From positions 1 through 7,285 of the forward strand of contig JAUVIT010000075.1 of NCBI GenBank assembly GCA_030592605.1: 7,285 nucleotides of DNA. Reading direction: 5' to 3'. The notes beneath the pieces are model-generated. The model was not told where the DNA came from. It made no database searches and worked only from the letters and a program-made list of their open reading frames with translations. Position 1 is the first letter of the stretch. The number at the start of each line of letters is the position of its first letter. This DNA is from Bacteroidota bacterium. GTDB lineage: Bacteria > Bacteroidota > Bacteroidia > Bacteroidales > GCA-2748055. The position numbers and the translations under genes are program-made. Of the stretch, positions 1-7,222 are shown in pieces.

Positions 1-1
1 G

Positions 2-187
2 GAGGTAATTGATTTTAACGATGAGCAAATTCCTGCTTCTGCTTCCCGCGTAATCAATTACGAAAACGAAGATCTTCCTGTCTCCATTTTCTGGACCAAC
101 GATGGGGAAATTGTGCCCGGTGAACATTCTGTGGAGCTTTATTCAGAAGAGAAATTAATCGGAGCATCATCTTTCGTACTTAAATAA
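2..187 (+). CDS. 3' end of an unrecognised protein (5' part outside the window)
   Basis: An open frame runs from the left edge (first full codon at base 2) to a TAA at 185-187 and gives 61 residues. I do not recognise the family. The last 25 or so residues alternate hydrophobic and polar positions (GEHSVELYSEEKLIGASSF), which suggests a small beta-sandwich ending a larger protein. The codons look coding: they favour GAA, ATT and CTT and have no internal stop. The next gene begins only 15 bp downstream on the same strand, so the two are probably co-transcribed. Function cannot be inferred from this fragment, and linking it to the glycosyltransferase would rest on position alone. Confidence 0.6.
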   Translation, partial: EVIDFNDEQIPASASRVINYENEDLPVSIFWTNDGEIVPGEHSVELYSEEKLIGASSFVLK

Positions 188-202
188 ATCTCCTTTTCCG
201 GT

Positions 203-1498
203 ATGAACATCGGTATAATTATTGGGCGGATCGGTGGCGTTGATGGCGTGGCACTGGAGGCTGAGAAATGGATCGATGTCCTGAAAGCAATGGGACACCA
301 GGTCTTTACTCTTTCGGGACAGTTCCAGGAGCGTCCCATGGACCCTGATTCAGAGTCCCTGGTGCCTGAAATGTCATTCTTTTCTCCGGAGAGTTTCTGG
401 AGTCAGAAAAAAGCTTTTTTCTATCCCGAAACCAACCAGGAAGAGCTGGTTGAGCATCTGAATCTCTATTCAAAAGTGATCTATAAAAAGATCATGCTCT
501 GGATTCAGGAGCGAAAAATTGACTTGCTGATTTCTGAAAATGCTTCCGCCCTCCCCTCACACCTGGAAATGGGAATGGCCATCAACAAGGCTGTTCATAA
601 GACCGGTATACCGACGATTACCCATGACCATGATTTTGCATGGGAGCGTGGCGACAGATATCTCTCACCACACAAAGAAATAAATGATTTTATTTCAGAG
701 GTATTTCCCCTGCGGGCCCCTTCTTCGGTACATGCTGTCATAAACACCCATGCTGCCAACACATTAAAAGAACGTTTCTCTCGTGAAGCGATCAATGTAC
801 CCAATGTCATGGATTTCGATCAGCCTTTTGGCTTATTGAATCAAAAAAATGAGAACCTGGCCGAACATATGGGTTTCCAAAATACAGATCTGTTTCTGTT
901 CCAGATCACCCGGATTGTCAGGCGCAAGGGGATTGAATCGGCCATTCGTCTCATGCATGAGCTAAATGATAAAAAGATTAAACTCATCATTACCGGAAAC
1001 TATGCAGATGACGCCGGAAGCGCCTACTACAACGAACTGGTAAACCAGATCCATGAACTAAAACTGGGTGAACAGGTCAGTTTTGCCTACCACCTGTTTC
1101 ATAACAAAGGCCTTTCCAATGGAAACGGTGAAGTGCGTTTTTCTTTATCAGATGCTTATGCAAAGGCCACGGCCTGTACCTATTTTAGCAGCTATGAGGG
1201 CTTTGGTAATGCCTTTGTAGAAGCAGTGCTGGCCAGGCGGCCTATCTTCGTTAATAATTACGAGCCGGTCTATCTGCCCGACATAGGCAGTAAAGGATTC
1301 CGGACTGTGATGATTGAACATGGAGAGCTTAACGACCAGGCTGTCAGGGACATGGCAGAGATTATTTATAATCCTTCGCTGGCCTCGGAGATTGCTGAAT
1401 ATAATTTTAACCTTGGTAAAAAATATTTCAGCTACGACACCCTTCGGGAAAAACTGGAAAAACTAATTGAGATAGCAATGGCAGCAGCCGGAGCCTAA
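203..1498 (+). CDS. GT-B glycosyltransferase, GT4-like (431 aa)
   Basis: Predicted cytoplasmic retaining glycosyltransferase that moves a sugar from an activated donor (nucleotide sugar or similar) to an unknown acceptor. It starts with a beta strand and a glycine-rich acceptor-side loop (GRIGGVDGVALEAEKW, residues 8-23). A distinctive HDHDFAWERGDR motif lies at 141-152, an INTHAANTL segment at 180-188, and VPNVMDFD at 199-206 marks the hinge between the two Rossmann domains. The C-terminal donor domain has ITRIVRRKGIE (235-245) with the basic residues expected to hold the donor phosphates, and the GT4 EX7E motif, E332 to E340, followed by NNYEP (351-355). The length is normal for a complete GT-B enzyme. 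There is no signal peptide or membrane segment. The ATG at 203 is chosen because the Rossmann strand MNIGIIIG begins there; no clear Shine-Dalgarno precedes it. The stop overlaps the hemW stop by 4 bp, tail to tail. Donor and acceptor cannot be read from the sequence. Its motifs resemble those of the N-terminal domain of the large protein encoded at 2625-6782. Confidence 0.9.
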   Translation: MNIGIIIGRIGGVDGVALEAEKWIDVLKAMGHQVFTLSGQFQERPMDPDSESLVPEMSFFSPESFWSQKKAFFYPETNQEELVEHLNLYSKVIYKKIMLWIQERKIDLLISENASALPSHLEMGMAINKAVHKTGIPTITHDHDFAWERGDRYLSPHKEINDFISEVFPLRAPSSVHAVINTHAANTLKERFSREAINVPNVMDFDQPFGLLNQKNENLAEHMGFQNTDLFLFQITRIVRRKGIESAIRLMHELNDKKIKLIITGNYADDAGSAYYNELVNQIHELKLGEQVSFAYHLFHNKGLSNGNGEVRFSLSDAYAKATACTYFSSYEGFGNAFVEAVLARRPIFVNNYEPVYLPDIGSKGFRTVMIEHGELNDQAVRDMAEIIYNPSLASEIAEYNFNLGKKYFSYDTLREKLEKLIEIAMAAAGA

Positions 1499-2622
1499 TC
1501 CATAAACAGGGCCCTGAGGATGTGGTCGGTGATCAACCACTGTCCGGGTTCGATACACAGCTTCCCCCCCCTAAGAGACATGCTGCCTTTTTTAAGAAAT
1601 GCCTGTACCTGTTTTTCAAAATGCATTCGATACCCCGGGCCAAACACCTCCTCAATATGTGCAGGATCGGCCCCCCATTTGGTTCTCAGTGAAGTAATCA
1701 GATAATCGTGGTAAAGCTCCTTGCTTGTGAGATGCTCTGTTTCCCCGATCTCTTCTCCGTTCGCAATACCCCTGATATACTCTTTTAATGAGGAGATGTT
1801 CCAGCTTCGTCGCTCACCGTCATAGGAGTGGGCCGAAGGACCCAGGCCCATATACGCAGCGCCTGACCAGTAAAGCATATTGTGCTTCGAGACAATCCCT
1901 TTTCGACCAAAATTTGATAACTCATAATGATCAAATCCGGCGGAAAGCAGCTTCTTCCTCAGCCTTGTATATTGATCAACACTCTCATCCTCCGTCACCG
2001 TAAACAATCGTCCCTTTTTTCTCCAGTGATCAAATACAGTTCCTGGTTCAAAAGTGAGATGATATGCAGAAAGGTGGGAAACCGGGAGAGAGAGAGCTTT
2101 CTCAATATTCTCCTCCCATTCACCAAGAGACTGCCCGGGGATTCCATAGATCAGGTCCATTGTGATATTTTCAAAGCCTCCGGAAGAGGCCAGGCGGACA
2201 GATGCTTCAGCCTGTGCTGCATTATGGGATCGCCGCATAATCTCCAGGTCTCTTTCGTGAAAGGATTGGATCCCGATACTTAGTCGGTTAAAGCCCAGTA
2301 TCCCCAAGTTTTTCACTGTACTAATATCCAGATCCTCCGGATTACATTCGATGGTCCATTCAGAATTCTCCTGAAATGTATGGTGCTTGTGAATGGCATT
2401 AATAATTTTTTCCAGGTGAGGGCCAGATAAAAGAGAGGGGGTCCCGCCACCCAGGTAAAATGTTTCCAGTGAGCGGCCAGCATTGCTTTCTCCTTTCTGC
2501 CTGATCTCCTCAACCAGCGCATCCACGAAAGGGTCCATGTGCTGCAGGCTTACAGAAAAATAAAAATCACAATATCTGCATGCCTGGCGACAAAATGGTA
2601 TATGAATGTAAATACCCTTCAT
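1495..2622 (-). CDS. hemW: HemW-type radical SAM protein (heme chaperone, formerly 'HemN-like')
   Basis: Radical SAM protein of the HemN/HemW family. HemW proteins bind heme and a [4Fe-4S] cluster and are thought to deliver heme to target proteins; they are not true coproporphyrinogen oxidases. The protein (375 aa) begins with IYIHIPFCRQACRYCDF, giving the cluster motif CX3CX2C at C11, C15 and C18. The residue after the next position is F20, whereas true HemN has a fourth cysteine there, and this is the usual mark of HemW. Further family motifs are GGGTPS (58-63), CNPED (93-97), RLSIGIQSF (113-121), DLIYGIPGQ (156-164), LSAYHLTFEPGT (184-195), YELSNF (233-238), KHN (246-248) and YMGLGPSAHSY (257-267). 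The length is typical and the protein looks intact. The start at 2622 has a good GAGGAG ribosome binding site in the end of the upstream gene, two bases away, so translation is probably coupled. The functional link to that gene is probably only operonic. Confidence 0.95.
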   Translation of the reverse strand: MKGIYIHIPFCRQACRYCDFYFSVSLQHMDPFVDALVEEIRQKGESNAGRSLETFYLGGGTPSLLSGPHLEKIINAIHKHHTFQENSEWTIECNPEDLDISTVKNLGILGFNRLSIGIQSFHERDLEIMRRSHNAAQAEASVRLASSGGFENITMDLIYGIPGQSLGEWEENIEKALSLPVSHLSAYHLTFEPGTVFDHWRKKGRLFTVTEDESVDQYTRLRKKLLSAGFDHYELSNFGRKGIVSKHNMLYWSGAAYMGLGPSAHSYDGERRSWNISSLKEYIRGIANGEEIGETEHLTSKELYHDYLITSLRTKWGADPAHIEEVFGPGYRMHFEKQVQAFLKKGSMSLRGGKLCIEPGQWLITDHILRALFMD

Positions 2623-2624
2623 TC

Positions 2625-5600
2625 CTACTCCTCAATAAACCCGATAATTGCATTGGAAACTGCCCTGGGTTCCGGGGGAAGAGCATATGCGTCCAATTCG
2701 TAATTGCTGTTATAGGGAGAGATGTTCAGGGTGGTGTTTCCCACCACAAGGGTACTGCTACCACCAGGATCAAAACCCATGGCCCGGTCCATCCCGTGTT
2801 TTTGAAGGATCTCTGCCATATCCTGATGGGTGGCTCCTACAGATTCTCTGATCCTTCCATTGATGGTCAACACTGCCAGTTCGTTCTTTTGGTTAATTCC
2901 CACCGCAATTTTAGGTCCGCGCATCTCTGTGTAATCCAGTCTGGCTGCCTGCGTGCGAATCGAGTTGATATGCTTCCAGCCTTCAATCTCCATATCTATT
3001 TCACACTTTCCCCTTTCCAGCAACAGGGGTCCCGCCTCCACTGCATGCTTCACCTCTTCCAGTCCGGGAACCATGAGCTCAACCTTGTCACCGCTTTTTA
3101 TTCCCTTTGGAACATCATCCGGATCCAGGGCCAGCGTAAGCCCCACCGGCACCACCGGCACCTGCTCTTCCTTACTGGTATGCAATACCTCTTTTACCAC
3201 ATTCCCGGACAGGCGGATAAAAGTTCTCCCGTCTCCTTCTATAAGATCTCCCGGGTATAAGAGATCATGGTAAGACTTAATTCCCCCTCTGCCCGGATTG
3301 TTATAAGCAAGCTGATCAAACAGGATTTCATGGCCTTTCCATCTTACCTTCAGGCCACCGCTGCAGTTCACCCTTTGAATATCAATGCTGCCATCTTTAT
3401 AAACAAGTAGTGCTGGTTTATTGAAAAGGGGTGCTGAGCTCATGATTCCTCCTGTAATTAACAGTCCCAGCGGAGACCCTATGTAGGTTTCCGGAAGCCC
3501 GAGTTTTCCCACCAGTTCCGGATTGAGTATGTAACCGCCGTTCCAAGCAATCTGAGCAGTTTTACCCCTTTGTCTCTTGAAGGCATTCACAAACTGGCTT
3601 ACCGTCCTGGGTTTATCGGGAGTTGAAACAGCCATAAAATCCCAACTTTCCTTTTTAAAATTAAGGCTTGCAATGGCGCCATTGTATGGCATTCCGTCGG
3701 CATAGGTGCCACTGAGAAAACTAAAGGAAACCGGGCCGGGAGACGTATCGCTGTTATCCAGTGTGTTAAGCACATGTTTCAAAGGGCTTCCGTGAAGTGC
3801 TGCATCCTCCTTGATCGCCAAAAAGACAGCCTCTTCACCAAGTTTCTTTACAAGCCGTTTAAAAAGATCACTTTTCATACCCCGGTCAAAATCTTTGGCG
3901 GTCTGAATCGGGGCAGGATATGAGAGGGTGGATCTCACTCCCGCCGGAACAAATTGTATGTAGCCACTGGAAACGGGGATTCCCATCATATGAGCGGTAT
4001 ACTCATTGGGGACTTTTCCAATATGGAAGCGGTCCATATCAACCAGATCGGTCATCATAGCAGCATTACTGCGATTGGTCAGGATACAGCCTTTCTGGTC
4101 CCTGATTGTTTTCAACACCTTTAAGGCCTGACTGCCCAGCTGTGGAAAATGAATACCCACGCACACCTGTTTTGTGCGAATAATCTGGATTACCTTAAAC
4201 TCATAGAGCAATTTCAGCTCCTCTGATATACCATGGATAATATAATCCGTGATCTCATCCTTGTTAAGCTGTTTTCCCAGATTTTTTTCCTGGGCAAAAA
4301 TGTAAACGGCCTGTAGTTTAGAGGCCTTCTTTTCCAGCAACTCCCTGGTGATTATCTCTTCCAGCGGGAGTTTTAGTCTGGAACGAATGGACTGCAGGGC
4401 AAAGAATTCCAGTTCATACATAATATAGGCTCCCGGGAAATAGGCAATGGGTCGGTTTTCCCTGAGCCGCTCTATCAATCGCCTCCTGTTATCAATGGCC
4501 AGATAGGAGCTTCCTGTCAGCTGCATCAGGGCCAGGTTCCAGTCTGTAAAAAACTGAGGGCTCAGGTCAACCTTATTGAGAGGGGTGGGTTGAACTATGC
4601 CTATATAGAGGAGATTGATCAGGCCGGTCAGCTCCTGGAAGGTGTAGTCCTGGTAAGGGTAGTAGTAGCTGTTGCGATGGCGGTAGGCCATGGAGTGGTC
4701 GTGTTGTATCTTTTGGCTTCCCTCCCTGTATTCAAAAAGGGTCTCCACCGCATTGAAAAATCTGTCGATAATCTTTTCCGGCACATACCCTGAATCCGGA
4801 TCGTTGGTGATAATGGATTGGGAAAAATGATAGGCCATGCCTCGTATACGCTGCTGCTCCACTCTAAAAAAACTTGGATCAATAAGCGATTTCAACATAA
4901 ACATAAAACCAAGCTTCGAATATCCGGGAAGATATTGCCTGTTCCTGGTATCCAGCAATGTGCGAAGGTTCTCGTTGGAAAAACCCACCATCTCCCGGTA
5001 ATCATCCAGGCTTTCGCGGACAACTCTCAGAATCTTCTCATTTCCCCGTAACTGTTGGTGGAGACGCTGCAGAATCTGGTACAGATTCTCATTTAGTGCA
5101 TCCAGGCTGTACCGCTTGTAAACAACCCGCTGGTTATGCCTGATTTCATCAGTATAACGGTGTGGGAAAAAGATACGGTCTGCAATTCGTTTCACCATTC
5201 CGTCTGTTATTCTTTTTCCTTTAAACTCCAACACCTTCAAGCGGTCCCGCTCCCCCAGGTGTTCGCCAATCACTTCTGAATAAACCTTTTCGGGTTCATA
5301 CCTTCTGCAAAAGATAGGTGTGCCGCAGGCTGTCGCTTCAATAATAGGCAATCCGCGTCCTTCGGTTTTACTGGGCAGAAGCACCAGCGAGGAGATGTTA
5401 TAAAGCTCTGCTATCCCTGCAGGATTCTCATATCTATCTTTAAAAGCATCCCGGTCCAGCTCTCCAAATAAGAGCGCCAGGTATACGCGTTTCTTTAGTT
5501 CGGGATCAAGTTCATTCAAAAGATCCCCGAAGTGTTCAACTAGTTTTTTATAATAGCCATAGTGTCCCGATGCAATGGGTCCCGTAATAATCAGGGTCAT

Positions 5601-6782
5601 CTTCAGGTGGGAGGTCTTCCTGAACCTCCTTATCATTTCCTCCTCCTGAAACATTTTTAACAAAAGGTTGAAAGAGGTTTCTATCCGCTTCCTGGAGATA
5701 ATTCTTGTGGGCTGCAGAAGAATAATATTCTCCCTGATAAAGCGGTCCACCCGGGTGGTGTTCTCCCCAATCAGAACTGGCCGGGGATTCTTCTCTGTAA
5801 CCAATTCTTGTGTCAGCACATCCTCAACCGAATAGCTCTTTAATTGCTCCTCATACCCCGACAGGATCTTTTCCAGTTGAATAAAGGTGTTGATGTTCTT
5901 ACGCTTGTCGCTTTTAGTATAATGGGAAGTATCTACCGCAGTACCAATATACATCACATTGGCCGGGTTGTGGCCATTCAGGCGAACCAGGTGCTCGGAT
6001 TGTCCCGTGTTAATATTCACATTGATCCAGGATTTCGATTGCCATGGGTATAACATTTCTACAATTGAAAAAACCTCCCCCAGGTGACAGTTGGTGAAAA
6101 AGAAATCCCGGGGCCCTGGTCTGTTTCCTGCTTTTTCCCTGTCAGAAATACACATCCCGCCCTCCCAGTAAAAATCGTGGTTGTTGTTGATGACCGGAAT
6201 CTTTAGAAACTCAGATATCAGTACAAGGGCCAGTGCATAGGCTACATTCCCCGGATTGGAGCAGACGTTGATAATATAAAGTAAATTGATTCCCTGCTCC
6301 TCAATATATGAACCCAATTTTTGCACGATATCAAGGGTCTGGCTCCAAAGCCTCCCGATAAGCTCATTATATACGGGTCCTCCCCTTTCAAGCCTGGTAA
6401 AATAGAAGTCTTTATATAGCTCCCACTCGTTGAACCCGACCAGTTCGGGAATCACCTTCTGCATGTACTCCTTTTTTATAAACGGGACCGTTTTTGTATC
6501 AATCTCTCCTGCAATATAATGCACCGGAATCCCTGGTATATTACGTCTCATAAGAGAAGCATACTTGTCCACCTCAACGGTCACCCCATCTACCATATAA
6601 TGAAAGGTCAGGAAAGCCACTCCACCACATCTTAAGGCCTCTTTAAAATCATCGTATTTCCCTTCCTTTTGAATAGGCGGATAGGCCTGTTCTTCCTTGA
6701 AACGATCAAGGAATAATCCCAGGTCAAACCAGGTTTCAATAAGCTCTCCTTTCAGGAAGGCGAGCAGCTTCTCTACATTCAT
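2625..6782 (-). CDS. Large fusion: N-terminal GT-B glycosyltransferase, unknown middle, C-terminal NAGPA phosphodiester glycosidase domain
   Basis: About 1,385 residues from the ATG at 6782. An in-frame TTG at 6875 would add 31 residues but would overlap the divergent VanZ-like gene. Residues ~50-570 form a GT4-like GT-B domain: DGVTVEVDK (65-73), NNHDFYWEGG (200-209), INTGQSEHL (257-265), QPTRIISRKRIE (357-368) with basic donor-binding residues, the EX7E pair E474/E482, and YEP (495-497). Residues ~571-1018 are not recognised; they look mostly helical, with a Tyr-rich stretch (700-713). Residues ~1019-1385 match the NAGPA (DUF2233) family by IAWNGGY (1078-1084), IGSPLGLLITGG (1101-1112), EAGPLLL (1249-1255), PKIAVGI (1290-1296), LTINGR (1305-1310), GFDPGGSST (1336-1344) and PRAVSNAI (1372-1379). 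That family includes the animal enzyme that removes GlcNAc from a sugar phosphodiester. The usual DGGGS signature reads DPGGS here. No signal peptide or transmembrane segment is visible, so I infer a cytoplasmic protein. hemW follows after two bases. The substrate of either domain is unknown; the domain calls are firm, the joint role is inference. Confidence 0.88.
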   Translation of the reverse strand: MNVEKLLAFLKGELIETWFDLGLFLDRFKEEQAYPPIQKEGKYDDFKEALRCGGVAFLTFHYMVDGVTVEVDKYASLMRRNIPGIPVHYIAGEIDTKTVPFIKKEYMQKVIPELVGFNEWELYKDFYFTRLERGGPVYNELIGRLWSQTLDIVQKLGSYIEEQGINLLYIINVCSNPGNVAYALALVLISEFLKIPVINNNHDFYWEGGMCISDREKAGNRPGPRDFFFTNCHLGEVFSIVEMLYPWQSKSWINVNINTGQSEHLVRLNGHNPANVMYIGTAVDTSHYTKSDKRKNINTFIQLEKILSGYEEQLKSYSVEDVLTQELVTEKNPRPVLIGENTTRVDRFIRENIILLQPTRIISRKRIETSFNLLLKMFQEEEMIRRFRKTSHLKMTLIITGPIASGHYGYYKKLVEHFGDLLNELDPELKKRVYLALLFGELDRDAFKDRYENPAGIAELYNISSLVLLPSKTEGRGLPIIEATACGTPIFCRRYEPEKVYSEVIGEHLGERDRLKVLEFKGKRITDGMVKRIADRIFFPHRYTDEIRHNQRVVYKRYSLDALNENLYQILQRLHQQLRGNEKILRVVRESLDDYREMVGFSNENLRTLLDTRNRQYLPGYSKLGFMFMLKSLIDPSFFRVEQQRIRGMAYHFSQSIITNDPDSGYVPEKIIDRFFNAVETLFEYREGSQKIQHDHSMAYRHRNSYYYPYQDYTFQELTGLINLLYIGIVQPTPLNKVDLSPQFFTDWNLALMQLTGSSYLAIDNRRRLIERLRENRPIAYFPGAYIMYELEFFALQSIRSRLKLPLEEIITRELLEKKASKLQAVYIFAQEKNLGKQLNKDEITDYIIHGISEELKLLYEFKVIQIIRTKQVCVGIHFPQLGSQALKVLKTIRDQKGCILTNRSNAAMMTDLVDMDRFHIGKVPNEYTAHMMGIPVSSGYIQFVPAGVRSTLSYPAPIQTAKDFDRGMKSDLFKRLVKKLGEEAVFLAIKEDAALHGSPLKHVLNTLDNSDTSPGPVSFSFLSGTYADGMPYNGAIASLNFKKESWDFMAVSTPDKPRTVSQFVNAFKRQRGKTAQIAWNGGYILNPELVGKLGLPETYIGSPLGLLITGGIMSSAPLFNKPALLVYKDGSIDIQRVNCSGGLKVRWKGHEILFDQLAYNNPGRGGIKSYHDLLYPGDLIEGDGRTFIRLSGNVVKEVLHTSKEEQVPVVPVGLTLALDPDDVPKGIKSGDKVELMVPGLEEVKHAVEAGPLLLERGKCEIDMEIEGWKHINSIRTQAARLDYTEMRGPKIAVGINQKNELAVLTINGRIRESVGATHQDMAEILQKHGMDRAMGFDPGGSSTLVVGNTTLNISPYNSNYELDAYALPPEPRAVSNAIIGFIEE
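2628..2633 (-). promoter_or_regulatory. Shine-Dalgarno site of hemW, inside the end of the upstream gene
   Basis: On the minus strand GAGGAG lies five bases before the hemW ATG (2622) and spans the last codons before the TAG of the large gene. It is the clearest Shine-Dalgarno in the window; the other starts have none that is convincing. It supports the 2622 start and suggests that ribosomes ending the large gene help start hemW. Confidence 0.7.
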
Positions 6783-6829
6783 TTCAAAATATTTATCATC
6801 TTTGTGCGGGCCTTTAAAGCCTTCCGGAT
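6783..6829. promoter_or_regulatory. Short divergent start region between the large fusion gene and the VanZ-like gene
   Basis: If the ATG at 6782 (minus) and the ATG at 6830 (plus) are both used, only 47 bp separate the two start codons. The stretch contains the small palindromes CTTTAAAG (6812-6819) and TCCGGA (6823-6828). I see no convincing -33/-7 pair of the Bacteroidota type for either direction. At least one promoter must therefore lie inside the neighbouring gene. When read on the minus strand this stretch is open and has plausible codon use, so it may instead be the 5' part of the large gene. Confidence 0.35.
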
Positions 6830-7222
6830 ATGCTAAGGTACGTGTTCCAATATAAATTTTCCATTCTGCTGGCAATTGTGATTGCCCTGTTAAGCCTTGC
6901 TCCAGCTAACAGCTTTCCTGTTTACTCCTTTTGGGATATCCCCCCTATCGATAAGATAGTGCATATTTTAATGTATGCTTCTCTCGGTTTTGTGGCCCTG
7001 ATGGAGAGCCGGTGCTCGCGTAAATGCCATGGATTAAATCTCCTTATTCTTCTTGCAATCCTGCTGGCCAGTGCACTTATAGTAGTATTACAGGCTACTG
7101 TTGTGATATCCCGCGGGGCCGAATGGATCGATTTGCTGGCAAATTTTTTAGGTCTGGTGGCTGCTTACCTGGCGTTTCGCCTAATTGGAGGCTGGGGCTT
7201 GTTTCGTTTCCTTAAATCCTGA
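6830..7222 (+). CDS. VanZ-like small integral membrane protein (130 aa)
   Basis: Small inner-membrane protein with four predicted membrane segments at about residues 8-26, 43-58, 68-87 and 98-119. It fits the VanZ-like family by DKIVHILMYASLGF (41-54), by Q88 at the end of the third segment, and by EWIDLLANFLGL (98-109), which carries the conserved D, N and G of the last segment. The family is named for the VanZ protein linked to teicoplanin resistance, but most members, including the short ones common in Bacteroidota, have no known biochemical role, and nothing here points to antibiotic resistance. The length is usual for the short form. The ATG at 6830 is favoured because the short basic lead (MLRYVFQYK) before the first membrane segment is typical; no Shine-Dalgarno is seen. 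It is divergent from the large fusion gene and its 3' end overlaps a probable minus-strand gene by 11 bp. Confidence 0.85.
   Translation: MLRYVFQYKFSILLAIVIALLSLAPANSFPVYSFWDIPPIDKIVHILMYASLGFVALMESRCSRKCHGLNLLILLAILLASALIVVLQATVVISRGAEWIDLLANFLGLVAAYLAFRLIGGWGLFRFLKS

Noticed and set aside
1495..2622. Annotation as oxygen-independent coproporphyrinogen III oxidase (HemN)
   Set aside because: The fourth cysteine of the HemN cluster motif (CX3CX2CXC) is missing, replaced by F20, and the protein has the shorter length of HemW.
2580..3260. A 226-codon open frame on the plus strand opposite the NAGPA domain
   Set aside because: It is the complement of a strongly supported coding region with conserved family motifs; its translation has no family resemblance and unusual composition. 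The same holds for the shorter open frames opposite the other genes.
4645..4690. Repetitive-looking GTAGTAGTAG stretch as a tandem repeat
   Set aside because: It encodes the Tyr-rich segment of the large protein (residues 700-713) and does not form a regular repeat unit.
2625..6782. A Stealth-type sugar-1-phosphate transferase in the middle of the large protein, which would explain a phosphodiester-cleaving partner
   Set aside because: I looked for the Stealth opening motif of the type DxVYTWVD and saw nothing similar in residues 571-1018.
6797..6804. CATCTTTG as a Bacteroidota -7 promoter element (TAnnTTTG) for the VanZ-like gene
   Set aside because: It misses the first T and has no TTTG at the usual distance upstream; a match this weak is expected by chance in A/T-rich DNA.
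6810..6828. CTTTAAAG and TCCGGA palindromes as an operator between the divergent genes
   Set aside because: They are 8 and 6 bases long, are not repeated, and may lie in coding sequence if the TTG start of the large gene is used.
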